From contig JAHJKL010000048.1 of assembly GCA_018822365.1 (NCBI GenBank), positions 1-41,047 of the forward strand: 41,047 bases of DNA, given 5' to 3'. Positions within the stretch are counted from its first letter, which is position 1. Every line of letters starts with the position of its first letter. The notes below the pieces were generated by a model. That model was not told where the DNA came from. It saw only the letters and a program-made list of their open reading frames with translations, and searched no databases. Source of the stretch: Candidatus Margulisiibacteriota bacterium. GTDB lineage: Bacteria > Margulisbacteria > WOR-1 > O2-12-FULL-45-9 > XYB2-FULL-48-7. Positions 18,092-27,799 of this stretch are shown here, piece after piece. The position numbers and the translations under genes were made by a program.

Positions 18092-19033
18092 TCACGCTCC
18101 GCAGAGCGTGGTCAGCAGTATTTCAAATACAACCGCCTGCGACGCTCCGGACTTTAATTTCAGGTTAGTATCCAGAAGAACTATGATGTTGTTCTTTAAT
18201 TCGTCCAGGGAAAAACGGTCGATCGTTTCCAGGCATTTTCTAACGTTAAACTGGCTCGCCCCAATCGCCTTGGCTACGCTGTAGGGGTTGCGGTCACGGC
18301 CGGGAAGAGCCTTGATCTGGAACATCAAGCGGTACTGCGTCCTAAGCAGCCCCAGCAGGGGCAACAGCTCTACCCGGTTATAAAGCAAGTTCTGGAAAAG
18401 CGTCAGCGCCAGCGTCAGATCTTTATGCCTTAGAGCGTCAACCAGGGCAAAGACGTTGACCTCTCCCTGTGAGGCGGCCGCCTTTACATCGGCCGGGGTG
18501 ATCTCTCCAGATTCCCCGACATAAGTTGCCAGCTTATCGAGCTCATTGGCTAAGAAAGCCAGGTCAGTCCCGCAGACCTCGATCAAAAGATCGGCCGCGG
18601 GGGATGATATTTTTTTGCCGAGTTTTTTTCCCCGCTCCGTGATCCATTCTGCCAGCTGATCGGTCTCCCACGGCGCAAAAGAGCGGCATTCGGTCACCTC
18701 CGCCCTCTCGGCCAGGAACTTAAAGAACTTCATCCGCTTGTCGATCGCGGAAAAATGGAACACCGCGGTTACTCCCGGCGGAAGATCGCGCAGAGGAGCG
18801 ATAAGATCGGCCTGATTTTCCGGGGATATTTCAATGTCCCTGATTATGACGACCTTATCCCCCCCTAAAAGGGTTTGGGTCTGCAGGGCCGAGCTTAATA
18901 CGGCGGGGGAAATTTCGCCTTCAAGGATTTCGAGATCGAGGGAAGGATCGGCCACCGATCTTTTAAAAGCGGATATTTTTTCTTCGACCAGCAGCCGTTC
19001 GTCGCCGTAGATCAAATGGAGTTGATTAGACAT
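18092..19033 (-). CDS. holA: DNA polymerase III, delta subunit
   Basis: A 313-residue clamp-loader delta subunit. It opens with [16 protein letters not shown], the usual 'x-Y-G-x-E/D' start of the AAA+-like module, followed by [11 protein letters not shown] and a C-terminal helical collar ([23 protein letters not shown]). Delta binds and opens the beta clamp. I chose ATG 19033, which overlaps the tyrS stop by 8 bases; starting further upstream would extend deep into tyrS without matching the family. Sequence conservation in HolA is low, so the call rests on the N-terminal motif, length and domain pattern. Confidence 0.85.
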   Translation of the reverse strand: MSNQLHLIYGDERLLVEEKISAFKRSVADPSLDLEILEGEISPAVLSSALQTQTLLGGDKVVIIRDIEISPENQADLIAPLRDLPPGVTAVFHFSAIDKRMKFFKFLAERAEVTECRSFAPWETDQLAEWITERGKKLGKKISSPAADLLIEVCGTDLAFLANELDKLATYVGESGEITPADVKAAASQGEVNVFALVDALRHKDLTLALTLFQNLLYNRVELLPLLGLLRTQYRLMFQIKALPGRDRNPYSVAKAIGASQFNVRKCLETIDRFSLDELKNNIIVLLDTNLKLKSGASQAVVFEILLTTLCGA

Positions 19034-20195
19034 TTTTGACGCGCAGGAATTTCCGTTTTCCGACCTTGATCGTCCGCTCTTGTTCAAGCGAGACGACCGC
19101 TTTTTCGTCGGCCGCGATCTGACCGTCTATGGATACCCCCCCCTGCTGGACCAGCCGCTTGGCTTCCGAGCGGGACGGCGCCAGCCCTGCCTCGGTCAAC
19201 AGGTCAAGCAGCGGCAACTGACGATGCCCGGTGGTATAGAGTTCAACTTCCCTGGGGACCTCCCCTTTTTTAAAAACGGAGGTAAAATGTTCTTCGGCCG
19301 CCGCCGCCGCGCGATCATCATAAAAACGGGCTACCAATATGCGGGCCAGCTTCTTTTTTGCATCCATTGGATGGGCAGTTTTGATCTCCGCCAGCGATTC
19401 GGTCGTCAGCAGCTCATAATAGCGGATCATCAGCTGGTCCGAGATCGACATGATCTTGCCGTAGATCTCATTGGGTTCTTCGGTAATGCCGATATAGTTG
19501 CCGAGCGATTTACTCATCTTTTGGACCCCGTCGGTCCCTTCCAGCAGCGGCATGGTCAGGACCACCTGTGCCGCCTGACCCGCTTTTTGCTGCAGGGTCC
19601 GTCCCATCAACAAATTAAATTTCTGATCGGTCCCGCCGATCTCGATATCCGCCTTGAGATGGACCGAATCATGCCCTTGCAGAAGAGGATAAAGAAACTC
19701 CAGGATCGAAATATCCTTTTCCCCCTCAAAGCGGGCGGCAAAATCTTTCCGCTCCAGCATCCGGGCGACCGTGTATTGGGCCGAAAGCTTGAAAACATCC
19801 ATCAGGTTCATTTTTTCCAGCCAATGCGAATTATAGACGATCTCGGTTTTCCTTTTGTCGAGGATCCTAAAAACCTGCTCTTTATAAGATCCGGCGTTAG
19901 CTTCAACCTGCTCCCTGGAGAGCGGCTTGCGGGTCTCAGACTTGCCGGAAGGATCGCCGATCATCGCGGTAAAATCGCCGATCAAAAATATGATGTGATG
20001 CCCCAGCTCCTGGAACTGGCGGAGCTTGTTCAAAACCACGGTGTGCCCCATATGGATATCGGGAGCCGACGGATCGGCCCCAAACTTGATCCGCAGGGGA
20101 CGGCCAAGCTTTAATTTTTCCACCAGCTCATTCTCCGGGATGATCTCAACCGCCCCGCGCCTGATCAGCTCCAGCTGTTCATCATAGTTCTTCAT
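19026..20195 (-). CDS. tyrS: Tyrosyl-tRNA synthetase
   Basis: A 389-residue class I synthetase charging tRNA-Tyr. It has [12 protein letters not shown] (HIGH motif, 48-51), [33 protein letters not shown], and the [11 protein letters not shown] loop. A C-terminal S4-like RNA-binding domain (about 325-389, [18 protein letters not shown]) completes it. The HMGH and MIGDPSGK forms fit the TyrZ-type branch. The 4-base ATGA overlap with aroB indicates coupling. Confidence 0.95.
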   Translation of the reverse strand: MKNYDEQLELIRRGAVEIIPENELVEKLKLGRPLRIKFGADPSAPDIHMGHTVVLNKLRQFQELGHHIIFLIGDFTAMIGDPSGKSETRKPLSREQVEANAGSYKEQVFRILDKRKTEIVYNSHWLEKMNLMDVFKLSAQYTVARMLERKDFAARFEGEKDISILEFLYPLLQGHDSVHLKADIEIGGTDQKFNLLMGRTLQQKAGQAAQVVLTMPLLEGTDGVQKMSKSLGNYIGITEEPNEIYGKIMSISDQLMIRYYELLTTESLAEIKTAHPMDAKKKLARILVARFYDDRAAAAAEEHFTSVFKKGEVPREVELYTTGHRQLPLLDLLTEAGLAPSRSEAKRLVQQGGVSIDGQIAADEKAVVSLEQERTIKVGKRKFLRVKNV

Positions 20196-21301
20196 TTTGC
20201 CCCCAGTTCGAGCAACGTCTTCCTGATTATTGGCAGCGGCACGTTGTCGCGAATGATGACTTTCCCCAGTTTTTCCGGAAGAACAAAGTTGACCTTCCCC
20301 CCCAGTACCTTTTTATCAATATTGATCCCGGCTATAAGCTTGCTGACCGGAAAGTTCTTTATTTCCGACGGCAAGCCAAGCTTGTCGAGCAATTGACGGA
20401 GCCGCGCGGTCACATTCGGGTCCAGAATGCCAAGCTTTTGAGCGACCAGCGCCGCCGCGACCATGCCGATCGCCACCGCTTCGCCATGATTATAAGAGCG
20501 GTAATGGGTCAGCGATTCGATCGCGTGGCCAAAAGTATGACCAAAGTTAAGGATCATCCGAAGTTTGGCCTCTTTCTCGTCTTTTTCCACCACTTCCGCC
20601 TTGATCTTGGCCGATTCGACGACGATCGTTTGCCAAAGTTTCATGGCGGCCCGCAGGGTATCTTCTTTTTCAAACGCCCTGGTATGAAGATGATGGGCGT
20701 TCTCTTCCAAAAATTTAAAAAAGCTCGCGTCTTTGATCATGCCGTATTTGACGATCTCGGCCAGTCCGGTCCGCAATTCCCGCGCCGGGAGAGAGGTGAG
20801 CGACTTAACGTCGACAAATACCAGCCGGGGCTGATAGAAGGCGCCGATCAGGTTTTTCCCCTTGGGGTGGTTGACCGCGGTTTTCCCGCCGATCGCGGCA
20901 TCAACCTGCGCAAGCAAGGTGGTCGGCACCTGAATATAAGGGATCCCTCTCATATAATTGGCGGCGACAAAACCGGCCAGGTCTCCTACGACCCCGCCGC
21001 CAAGCGCGACGATCAGGCTGTCGCGATGGGCTCCGTGGCGGACCAGCTGGTCAAAAACTTTGGCCGCTTCGGCCAGGGTCTTGTGGTTTTCTCCCCGTTT
21101 GGTCTCGATCGTCACCAGCTTCCCTTTAAACCCCTTGCTGACCCGGTCACCATAAAGATCATTGACCAGCGGATCAGTGATCAGGAAGATCTCTTTTCCC
21201 CAGTTATTGGCCTCAACGATCTTGCCAAGCTCCGGCAGGATATCGGTCCCGATCAAAACATCATAACTGTGCTCTTTTAGATTGACCCTGATCTTGTTCA
21301 T
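20192..21301 (-). CDS. aroB: 3-dehydroquinate synthase
   Basis: A 369-residue NAD- and metal-dependent cyclase of the shikimate pathway, converting DAHP to 3-dehydroquinate. Key motifs are [16 protein letters not shown], the [11 protein letters not shown] segment, [11 protein letters not shown], and metal-ligand histidines in [11 protein letters not shown] and [10 protein letters not shown]. Length is standard. Its start overlaps the aroK stop by 4 bases, pairing consecutive shikimate enzymes. Confidence 0.97.
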   Translation of the reverse strand: MNKIRVNLKEHSYDVLIGTDILPELGKIVEANNWGKEIFLITDPLVNDLYGDRVSKGFKGKLVTIETKRGENHKTLAEAAKVFDQLVRHGAHRDSLIVALGGGVVGDLAGFVAANYMRGIPYIQVPTTLLAQVDAAIGGKTAVNHPKGKNLIGAFYQPRLVFVDVKSLTSLPARELRTGLAEIVKYGMIKDASFFKFLEENAHHLHTRAFEKEDTLRAAMKLWQTIVVESAKIKAEVVEKDEKEAKLRMILNFGHTFGHAIESLTHYRSYNHGEAVAIGMVAAALVAQKLGILDPNVTARLRQLLDKLGLPSEIKNFPVSKLIAGINIDKKVLGGKVNFVLPEKLGKVIIRDNVPLPIIRKTLLELGAK

Positions 21302-21801
21302 AATTTTAATTCCTTAATTATTTTTTCGGCTACTTCCGTTACCGAAAGAGTGGTCGTATCGATCGTCAGATCCGCTGCGGCCTGATAGCTTGGCCGCCGT
21401 TTCTCCAATAGCCTGGCGATCTCGGCCCGGGGGTCGCTAACGTTCAAAAGCGGCCGGTGCGTCTCCCGCCCGACCCGTTCATGGATCTTGTCCGGCTCGG
21501 CAGTAAGCAGGACGACTTTCCCTATCTCTTTGAGCAAGTCAATATTTTCCTGGCGCAAAACTATGCCGCCGCCGGCAGACAGGACAAAACCTTCATAACT
21601 TTTCAATGTCTTTAGCGTATCGGTCTCCAGCGCCCGAAAGTGATCTTCCCCCTCTTCTTTAAAGATCCGGCTGATCTTCTTCCCCTCCACCCCTTCGATC
21701 AGTTCGTCGGTATCAAGGAACTCAATGTTCAGTCTTTTGGCCAGCGCCTTGCCGACAGACGACTTGCCGGAACCCATAAAACCGATCAAAATTATGTTCA
21801 T
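21298..21801 (-). CDS. aroK: Shikimate kinase
   Basis: A 167-residue shikimate kinase: Walker A GSGKSSVG (10-17), LDTDELIE, a shikimate-contacting SAGGGIVLR, and RETHRPLL. The ATG is only 13 bases downstream of the 3' end of tRNA-Arg, with no Shine-Dalgarno. The mRNA 5' end may therefore be produced by tRNA 3' processing of a longer transcript that starts at lysA. It is followed by aroB with a 4-base overlap. Confidence 0.95.
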   Translation of the reverse strand: MNIILIGFMGSGKSSVGKALAKRLNIEFLDTDELIEGVEGKKISRIFKEEGEDHFRALETDTLKTLKSYEGFVLSAGGGIVLRQENIDLLKEIGKVVLLTAEPDKIHERVGRETHRPLLNVSDPRAEIARLLEKRRPSYQAAADLTIDTTTLSVTEVAEKIIKELKL

Positions 21802-21814
21802 ATATGTTTTAATT

Positions 21815-21888
21815 TGCCCCCGACAGGGATCGAACCTGCGGCCTGCGGTTTAGGAAACCGTCGCTCTATCCAACTGAGCTACGGGGGC
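21815..21888 (-). tRNA. tRNA-Arg (anticodon CCT)
   Basis: A full cloverleaf on the minus strand: acceptor GCCCCCG pairs with CGGGGGC, D-arm AGCTCAGTTGGATAGAGC, anticodon loop TTCCTAA (anticodon CCT, reads AGG), T-loop GGTTCGATCC, discriminator A. CCA is not encoded. It sits inside a protein operon, 6 bases after the panB stop and 13 bases before the aroK ATG. Confidence 0.95.
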
Positions 21889-21894
21889 AAGATC

Positions 21895-22641
21895 CTATTT
21901 TCTGATTTCCCTGATAAATTCGCCAACCACCCGGCGGACCGTCCCGGCCACATCAGCCCGTTTCTTCACAAAGCTGGGCGGGTTCTCGTAAAGTCCGATC
22001 AGGTCGCTGGTCACCAGGACCTGGCCGTCAACTTTCTCCCCGGCGCCGATCCCGATCACCGGGATCTTTAAAGCCTTGGTCACCTTCGCGGCCAGGGCTT
22101 CGGTAACCAGCTCCAGAACAACGGCAAAACAGCCAGATTTTTCCAGCGCTCTGGCGTCAGCCATGATCTTATCGGCCGACCGCCGCTCTTTTCCCTGGAC
22201 CTTATAACCGAGCAAATTGACCGACTGCGGCGTAAAACCAAGATGCCCCATGACCGGGATCCCGGCTTCAATTATTTTACGGACCGCGGTTAAATGGGCC
22301 GGGCCTTCGAGTTTGACCGCGTCTGCGCCCGCTTTGACCAAACGGATCGCATTGGCGGCCGCTGTTATCGGGTCGGCCTGAAAGGAGCCAAAAGGCATAT
22401 CGGCAACGACCAGGGAGCGTTTGACCCCTCTGGCAACCGCCCGGACGTGGACCTCCATCTCTTCCATCGTCACGGGCAAGGTGTCCTTATAACCAAGGGC
22501 GACATTGCCAAGCGAATCGCCAACCAGAACAATATCAACCCCAGAACTGTCCAAAAGCCTGGCAAACTGAAAGTCATAAGCGGTCAGCATGACCAGCTTA
22601 TGCTCAGCTTGCTTAATATTGAGCGCGTTTAATTTTGCCAT
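21895..22641 (-). CDS. panB: 3-methyl-2-oxobutanoate hydroxymethyltransferase
   Basis: A 248-residue ketopantoate hydroxymethyltransferase, first committed step of pantothenate/CoA synthesis. Motifs: LTAYDFQFARLLDSSGVDIVLVGDSLGN, VVADMPFGSF, KLEGP, GHLGFTPQS and IGIGAG. ATG 22641 is chosen because GGAG precedes it closely and the earlier in-frame codon is a TTG deeper inside cdaA. It overlaps the 3' end of cdaA by 29 bases. panC and panD are not in the window. Confidence 0.95.
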   Translation of the reverse strand: MAKLNALNIKQAEHKLVMLTAYDFQFARLLDSSGVDIVLVGDSLGNVALGYKDTLPVTMEEMEVHVRAVARGVKRSLVVADMPFGSFQADPITAAANAIRLVKAGADAVKLEGPAHLTAVRKIIEAGIPVMGHLGFTPQSVNLLGYKVQGKERRSADKIMADARALEKSGCFAVVLELVTEALAAKVTKALKIPVIGIGAGEKVDGQVLVTSDLIGLYENPPSFVKKRADVAGTVRRVVGEFIREIRK

Positions 22642-23425
22642 GACTCCAGCCAAACAGATCGATCCGGTGCTTCTCCATCCGATAAATGGAAAAGAGTTTT
22701 TCTTCCAGCAGTTCGCTGGTCAGGTGCCTGATCAGGTTGCCATTCTCCGCCACCGAAACGATCCCGCTCTTTTCCGAAACGACGATAACCAGAGCGTCGG
22801 AAACCTCGGACAGGCCGACCGCCGCCCGATGCCGTGTCCCCAATCGATGATCGAGCAGACGACTGTCGGAGATCGGGAGCAGACAGCTTGCCGAGATGAT
22901 CCTTTCCCCCTGGACAATGACCGCCCCGTCGTGCAGAGGGGACCTTGGCTCAAAGATCGAAAGGAGAAGTTCAGTCGAAAGAAAAGCGTCGAGCCGGACG
23001 CCCGACTCAAGGTGTTCGGTCATCCCCATCATCCGTTCAATAACGATCAGGGCGCCGACTTTTTCTTCGGCTAACTGCTCAACCCCCCGGACGACGCTCC
23101 TGACATAATAGCTTCCTTCGCGGACCGGAGCCAGGGAAAAAAGCCCCAGGATCCGGCCTCGGCCAAACCGCTCCAGCGTTCGACGGAGTTCCGGCTGGAA
23201 AAGAACGACCAGCATGACCGCGACCGCCGGAGCAAATTTCTCGAACAGCCAGTTGATCGTATAAAGGCCGATGAACCGTCCGACCGCGTAAACAAAGATC
23301 AAGAAGATCAGCCCGCGGATCAGGGTCATCGCCCTGGTCCCCTGGAGCCAAAGGAGCGAGTAATATATAAATACCGCGACCGTAAATATATCGATCAGGT
23401 CAACCCAGCGAAATTCAGGTGTCAT
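22613..23425 (-). CDS. cdaA: Diadenylate cyclase CdaA
   Basis: A 270-residue membrane-bound c-di-AMP synthase. Three N-terminal hydrophobic helices (about 12-75) lead to a DAC domain with the catalytic DGA (166-168, LHDGAVIV) and RHR (198-200, LGTRHRAAVGLSE). c-di-AMP usually controls K+ and osmolyte balance. The common partners ybbR and glmM are not adjacent; here cdaA is wedged between lysA (11-base overlap) and panB (29-base overlap), so expression is tied to biosynthetic genes. Confidence 0.95.
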   Translation of the reverse strand: MTPEFRWVDLIDIFTVAVFIYYSLLWLQGTRAMTLIRGLIFLIFVYAVGRFIGLYTINWLFEKFAPAVAVMLVVLFQPELRRTLERFGRGRILGLFSLAPVREGSYYVRSVVRGVEQLAEEKVGALIVIERMMGMTEHLESGVRLDAFLSTELLLSIFEPRSPLHDGAVIVQGERIISASCLLPISDSRLLDHRLGTRHRAAVGLSEVSDALVIVVSEKSGIVSVAENGNLIRHLTSELLEEKLFSIYRMEKHRIDLFGWSHGKIKRAQY

Positions 23426-24677
23426 TTTTGATCATATCCTCATAACTTTCTCGTTTAACGATTTTTTTAGCTTGGCCGCCCCCTACCATGATCATGGCCG
23501 GACGGGGGACCCGGTTGTAATTGGAGGCCATTGAATAATTATACGCGCCTGTGCAGGCAATCGCTAAAACATCGCCAGCTTTTGCCGGCGGGAGTTGGCC
23601 ATCCTTGATGATCAGGTCTCCCGATTCGCAAAACCGCCCCCCGATCGTCACAGTTTCACTCCTGGCCGCCTGCGGGTCGCGCGCCAAAAAAGCTTCATAC
23701 TTCGCCTGATACAAGATAAAGCGCGGGTTATCGGACATCCCGCCGTCAACGATCAGATATTTTCTGACGCCTGGAATATCGCGAACCGCACCTATCGTAT
23801 ACAATGTTATCCCGGCCAGCCCGACAATCGAGCGGCCTGGTTCTATAATCAATTTAGCTTTTGTCTTGCCAATAAGCTCTGCTGAGATCTTCTTGGCAAA
23901 TTCCTTAATATTGGGGGCTGTTTCACCGCTTAAATAAGGGATCCCAATCCCTCCCCCCAGGCTTAGTTCATCCGTCTTATATTTTTGTGTCAAAGAGACC
24001 AGTAGTTTTGCTTCAGCAACGAACGGCTCAACGTCAAAGATCTGCGAGCCGATATGCGCATGAAAGCCGGCCAGCTTGATCCGTTTATGTTGACCGATCT
24101 TTTTGATCAGCTCATCAAGTTGATCCAGGGGAACCCCAAACTTGGAATCGATCTTGCCGGTTTGGATAAATTCATGAGTATGAGCTTCGATCCCGGGATT
24201 GACCCGGACCAGAACCGAAGCATCTTTATTAAGCTTGTCGGTTATCCCCGCAAGATTGACCAGCTCATCTTGGTTGTCGATCACAAATCGGCCAACACCC
24301 GCTTTAAGCCCCTCTTCGATCTCTTTTGGCGATTTATTATTACCGTGAAAATAGATCTTTTTTGGATCGGCTTTCGCCTTCAGAACGGTAAAAAGCTCTC
24401 CGCCTGATGAAACATCAAACCCCAGCCCTTCGGAAGCAATGACCTTGACAGCTCCGACCGCGCAAAGGGCTTTACTGGCAAAAACAACTTCACCGTTCGG
24501 GTAATGCTCGCGAAAGGCGCTCATATAAGCCTGGCACTGCCGACGGATAGTTTCTTCGTCCAAAACATAGAGAGGGGTCCCAAATTCTCTGGCCAGATCA
24601 AGCAGATCACAGCCGCCGACCTCCAGATGTCCGGAAGCGTTTATTTGCGCGGTTTTGGGCATATTTTCAGCTAACAT
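23415..24677 (-). CDS. lysA: Diaminopimelate decarboxylase
   Basis: A 420-residue PLP enzyme (fold III) making L-lysine from meso-diaminopimelate. The PLP lysine is K69 in VVFASKALC. Other family motifs are HAHIGSQI, GGGIGIPY, EPGRSIVG, GRFCESGD and CTGAYNYSMASNYNR. First gene of the long lysA-to-ftsI run. The ATG lies 8 bases after a TGTTATAAT extended -10, with no Shine-Dalgarno visible, so a leaderless transcript is likely. Confidence 0.96.
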   Translation of the reverse strand: MLAENMPKTAQINASGHLEVGGCDLLDLAREFGTPLYVLDEETIRRQCQAYMSAFREHYPNGEVVFASKALCAVGAVKVIASEGLGFDVSSGGELFTVLKAKADPKKIYFHGNNKSPKEIEEGLKAGVGRFVIDNQDELVNLAGITDKLNKDASVLVRVNPGIEAHTHEFIQTGKIDSKFGVPLDQLDELIKKIGQHKRIKLAGFHAHIGSQIFDVEPFVAEAKLLVSLTQKYKTDELSLGGGIGIPYLSGETAPNIKEFAKKISAELIGKTKAKLIIEPGRSIVGLAGITLYTIGAVRDIPGVRKYLIVDGGMSDNPRFILYQAKYEAFLARDPQAARSETVTIGGRFCESGDLIIKDGQLPPAKAGDVLAIACTGAYNYSMASNYNRVPRPAMIMVGGGQAKKIVKRESYEDMIKNDT

Positions 24678-24685
24678 ATGTTTGA

Positions 24686-24694
24686 ATTATAACA
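24686..24694 (-). promoter_or_regulatory. Extended -10 promoter of lysA operon
   Basis: TGTTATAAT on the minus strand (24694 to 24686), 8 bases before the ATG. ATTTGTGTTATAAT is shared with trpS. No good -35 is seen at 16-18 bases. Confidence 0.55.
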
Positions 24695-24716
24695 CAAATA
24701 ATTGATCAAAAATAAC

Positions 24717-24744
24717 TGAAATTTCCGTTTATGGGAGAGGATAA
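24717..24744 (+). promoter_or_regulatory. Sigma-28-like promoter of the GH16 lipoprotein gene
   Basis: TGAAATTT (24717-24724), 12 bases, GAGGATAA (24737-24744). The leader to ATG 24783 is 38 bases and contains AGGAG. Confidence 0.6.
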
Positions 24745-24782
24745 TCAATTGTACGGCTCATTTTAATAAAACAGGAGCAAAC

Positions 24783-26132
24783 ATGAAACTTACCATGACG
24801 CGGCCTCGTTTGATCACCAGATCATTACTTTTAGCTGGAGCGACAACTCTTGCCGCCTGCGGCTCAACCTGCGGAGGGCAAAAAAGCCAACCCAGCGCTC
24901 CTGCCACAACTATTCCATCAGTATCTGCTTCAACAATAATTCCCCCGGCAGTCGGTACTTCAATCACCAACTCCCTTTTCACTACCCTGGGGATCGTTCC
25001 AACCGAAGTCCACGAATTTAACATGGACGATACTACTGCCTGGGAACGGAGGAGCGGCGCCAACGGCGATCCCTTCAATTGCGTCTTCAAACCTGATAAG
25101 ATTTCTTTTTCTAATGACGGCGTATTGAAACTCTTTTTATCGAAAGGTGAGTGCGCGGAATACCGAACAGTCAAAAAATATAGTTTTGGTTTTTTTGAAG
25201 TTCGTATGCGCATTGCTAGTGGCAGTGGTCTCATGGCCGGCTCATTTTTCTTATACACCGGGACTTATGGCAAACCCAATCATCACGAGACCGACATTGA
25301 AGGCAAAGGCAAAGATTGTTCTATCCAACTAAACCACTATGGCCAGGGGAAAGGAAACCATGAATTAGTTCTAACCCACGATCGGCTGGGGTTTGATCCT
25401 TGCGCCGATTTTCATAATTATGGTTTTAAATGGGCACAGGACAGCATTACTTATTATATTGATGAAAAAGAAGTTCATCGGGTCACCACGGATATTCCTT
25501 CCCAACCGGGACAAATAATGACCAACATTTGGGCCGGGACAAAAACGGTAGATGGTTGGCTCGGCGCTTACACCCCTGGCAAAACTTACACAACTCAATA
25601 CGATTGGGTAAGATACGCGCCGCTGACTGCCGAAAGTCAACCGGCATCACCCCCCACCACTGCGTCAACTCCGCTTACAGCAAGACCTTTGGCTCCATCA
25701 ACAGCCTCTGTCGCTTCGGTCAATGTTCTACCGATCAAGACAATCCAACAAAACAATTACGCCTACAATGGCGGTGCTCTGCGGGAAGAAAACGGGGTTT
25801 ACTATTTTAGCGCTAGCGGCTCCAGAGATCCTGGTTTTGGCATTATTACCGGAAACGCTCCTCTGGCCGGACGAAAAACCGTCCATTTTAAGGTCCGCGG
25901 ATCCGTTGCCAATCAGGAAAATGGAGCCAGATTGATCACCCAGGTTTACAGCGATAAGAATAACGCAAGCCACCCGGCGATCACTTATGATCCGGTCAAT
26001 GTCACCAGCGATTGGACTGAAGTCGTGATCTTCCTGGGCAATGAAGTGGAAAAAGCGCAAAAACTCCAGTGGCAGTTGAACAGCAACAACGGTTCGTGTC
26101 AGATCGAGGTCAAAAATATTCGCTTCGAATAA
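24783..26132 (+). CDS. Lipoprotein with a GH16-like glycosidase domain and C-terminal beta domain
   Basis: A 449-residue predicted lipoprotein. The signal peptide ends in the lipobox LAAC (C26), followed by a Ser/Thr/Pro linker (about 30-70). Residues about 75-285 resemble glycoside hydrolase family 16: FGFFEVRMRIASGSGLMAGSF and the catalytic-type HHETDIEGKG, where E169, D171 and E173 match the E-x-D-x-E pattern. A second Pro/Thr linker (about 286-310) joins a beta-rich C-terminal domain (about 320-449) that could bind carbohydrate. The expected role is beta-glucan (laminarin, lichenan or similar) cleavage at the cell surface. The AGGAG five bases before the ATG supports the start. It ends 3 bases from the convergent cimA stop. 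Confidence 0.8.
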   Translation: MKLTMTRPRLITRSLLLAGATTLAACGSTCGGQKSQPSAPATTIPSVSASTIIPPAVGTSITNSLFTTLGIVPTEVHEFNMDDTTAWERRSGANGDPFNCVFKPDKISFSNDGVLKLFLSKGECAEYRTVKKYSFGFFEVRMRIASGSGLMAGSFFLYTGTYGKPNHHETDIEGKGKDCSIQLNHYGQGKGNHELVLTHDRLGFDPCADFHNYGFKWAQDSITYYIDEKEVHRVTTDIPSQPGQIMTNIWAGTKTVDGWLGAYTPGKTYTTQYDWVRYAPLTAESQPASPPTTASTPLTARPLAPSTASVASVNVLPIKTIQQNNYAYNGGALREENGVYYFSASGSRDPGFGIITGNAPLAGRKTVHFKVRGSVANQENGARLITQVYSDKNNASHPAITYDPVNVTSDWTEVVIFLGNEVEKAQKLQWQLNSNNGSCQIEVKNIRFE

Positions 26133-26135
26133 GGG

Positions 26136-27695
26136 TTAGCAGGCCTTCATCAGCTTATATTCGAAGGAGTCGACCAGAGCGAGCCACGAGGCCTCAATGA
26201 CGTTGGTCGAAACACCGACCGTGTTCCAAACATCTTTCTCGTCGGCCGATTCGATCAGCACTCTGACCCGGGCGGCAGTCCCGGCCTGGCTGTTTAAAAC
26301 CCTAACTTTATAATCGGTCAACTTGACCGTTTTAATTTCCGGATAAATATTCTCCAGTACTTTGCGCAACGCGTCGTCTAACGCGTTGACCGGCCCATCC
26401 CCCATCCCTTTAGCATCGTATTGTTTTCCCTTGACCTCTAGTTTAATATTAGCGGTAACAACAGGGGTCTTTTCTCCTTCTTTATCGGTCTCAATCTTAA
26501 AAGACTCCAGTTCAAAAAACGGTTTAAATAAACCGACCGTCCGCTTGACCAGAAGCTCGAACGAAGCCTCCCCTTCTTCAAACGAATAACCGGCATGCTC
26601 CAGTTCTTTCAGCATGGTGATCAGTTTCTTGACCTCCGGCGAATCTTTTTTCAGGTCGACTTTATACTCCCGCGCCTTGACCAGCAGGTTGCTGACGCCC
26701 GACAGTTCAGAAACGGTAATTCTCCGTTCGTTACCGACTAGTTCCGGTTTGATGTGTTCGTAGGTCCCCGGATGCTTGACCACCGCGCTGACGTGGATCC
26801 CCCCTTTATGGGAAAAGGCGGAGCGGCCGACGTACGGCTGGTGCGGGGATTGCGGCAGGTTGGCGATCTCGGCAATATGCCGGGAGATCTCGGTCAGTTT
26901 TTTTAGCTGATCATCGCTGAGGCACTCGGCGCCAAGCTTAAGCTTGAGCATTGGAATAATGGAACAAAGGTTAGCGTTGCCGCAGCGTTCCCCCAACCCG
27001 TTCATCGTCCCCTGGACATGCGTGGCCCCACAATAGACCGCCATACCAGAGAGCGAGACCGCGCATTCGGAATCGTTATGGGCATGGATGCCAAACGGGA
27101 TGTTAATCTCCTTTTTCATCTCGTTTAAGATTATCTCTCCTTGATAAGCAAGTGTTCCGCCATTAGTATCACAAAGGCAGAGAAGGTCGGCCCCCGCTTC
27201 TTCCGCCGTTTTTAAGACTTTCAGGGCATATTCTTTGTTTGCCCTGTACCCGTCAAAGAAATGTTCGGCGTCAAAAACGACTTCTTTCCCCGCTTTCTTG
27301 GCGTAAGCAACCGTTTCCTTGATCATTGCCAGATTTTCTTCCAGGGTCGTCTTGAGCGCGTCGGTCACGTGGAAATCCCAGGTTTTGCCAAAGATAGAAA
27401 CGACCGGGGTCTCGGCCGCCAGCAAGGTTTGGATGTTCCTATCATCTTCAACTTTAACGCCTGGCCGGCGGGTCGAGGAAAAAGCGACAATCTTCGCCTG
27501 TTTTAGCTTTAACTCCCTGACCGCCCTAAAATACTCAATATCCTTCGGGTTGGAGCCGGGCCACCCCCCTTCGATATAGTGAACCCCAAGCTCATCGATA
27601 AGTTTGGTTATTTTAAGCTTGTCTTCCAGGGAAAAGCTGATCCCTTCGGTCTGGGCGCCATCACGCAGGGTGGTATCAAATAATTTTACAAGCAT
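26136..27695 (-). CDS. cimA: (R)-citramalate synthase
   Basis: A 519-residue LeuA-family enzyme. It opens with [18 protein letters not shown] and has [22 protein letters not shown] and [12 protein letters not shown]-terminal regulatory domain (about 385-510) resembles LeuA dimer/allosteric domains. The long linker and the DGAQTEG start fit CimA, which condenses pyruvate and acetyl-CoA toward isoleucine, rather than 2-isopropylmalate or homocitrate synthase. leuCD are not in the window. The ATG is 6 bases after a TGCTATAAT extended -10, so the mRNA is probably leaderless. Confidence 0.9.
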   Translation of the reverse strand: MLVKLFDTTLRDGAQTEGISFSLEDKLKITKLIDELGVHYIEGGWPGSNPKDIEYFRAVRELKLKQAKIVAFSSTRRPGVKVEDDRNIQTLLAAETPVVSIFGKTWDFHVTDALKTTLEENLAMIKETVAYAKKAGKEVVFDAEHFFDGYRANKEYALKVLKTAEEAGADLLCLCDTNGGTLAYQGEIILNEMKKEINIPFGIHAHNDSECAVSLSGMAVYCGATHVQGTMNGLGERCGNANLCSIIPMLKLKLGAECLSDDQLKKLTEISRHIAEIANLPQSPHQPYVGRSAFSHKGGIHVSAVVKHPGTYEHIKPELVGNERRITVSELSGVSNLLVKAREYKVDLKKDSPEVKKLITMLKELEHAGYSFEEGEASFELLVKRTVGLFKPFFELESFKIETDKEGEKTPVVTANIKLEVKGKQYDAKGMGDGPVNALDDALRKVLENIYPEIKTVKLTDYKVRVLNSQAGTAARVRVLIESADEKDVWNTVGVSTNVIEASWLALVDSFEYKLMKAC

Positions 27696-27701
27696 GGATT
27701 A

Positions 27702-27710
27702 ATTATAGCA
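27702..27710 (-). promoter_or_regulatory. Extended -10 promoter of cimA
   Basis: TGCTATAAT on the minus strand (27710 to 27702), 6 bases before the cimA ATG, with no Shine-Dalgarno. Confidence 0.55.
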
Positions 27711-27742
27711 TGAAAGAATAAACTTCCTCTATTAAAAACGCG

Positions 27743-27769
27743 TGAAATCCCCCCCTGAAGTAGCGATAA
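27743..27769 (+). promoter_or_regulatory. Sigma-28-like promoter of the epimerase/radical SAM pair
   Basis: TGAAATCC (27743-27750), 11 bases, AGCGATAA (27762-27769). It is the only member with an 11-base spacer. Leader to ATG 27800 is 30 bases and includes AAGGGAG. Confidence 0.55.
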
Positions 27770-27799
27770 TAAGACAAAGGGAGATGAGCAAAAACCGCT

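Noticed and set aside
19080-20114. Plus-strand open frame of 344 codons opposite tyrS
   Set aside because: It mirrors an unmistakable TyrS and has no recognisable domain; it is the usual antisense shadow of a moderately GC-rich gene.
20393-21280. Plus-strand open frame of 295 codons opposite aroB
   Set aside because: Antisense shadow of aroB, with no start signals or family motifs.
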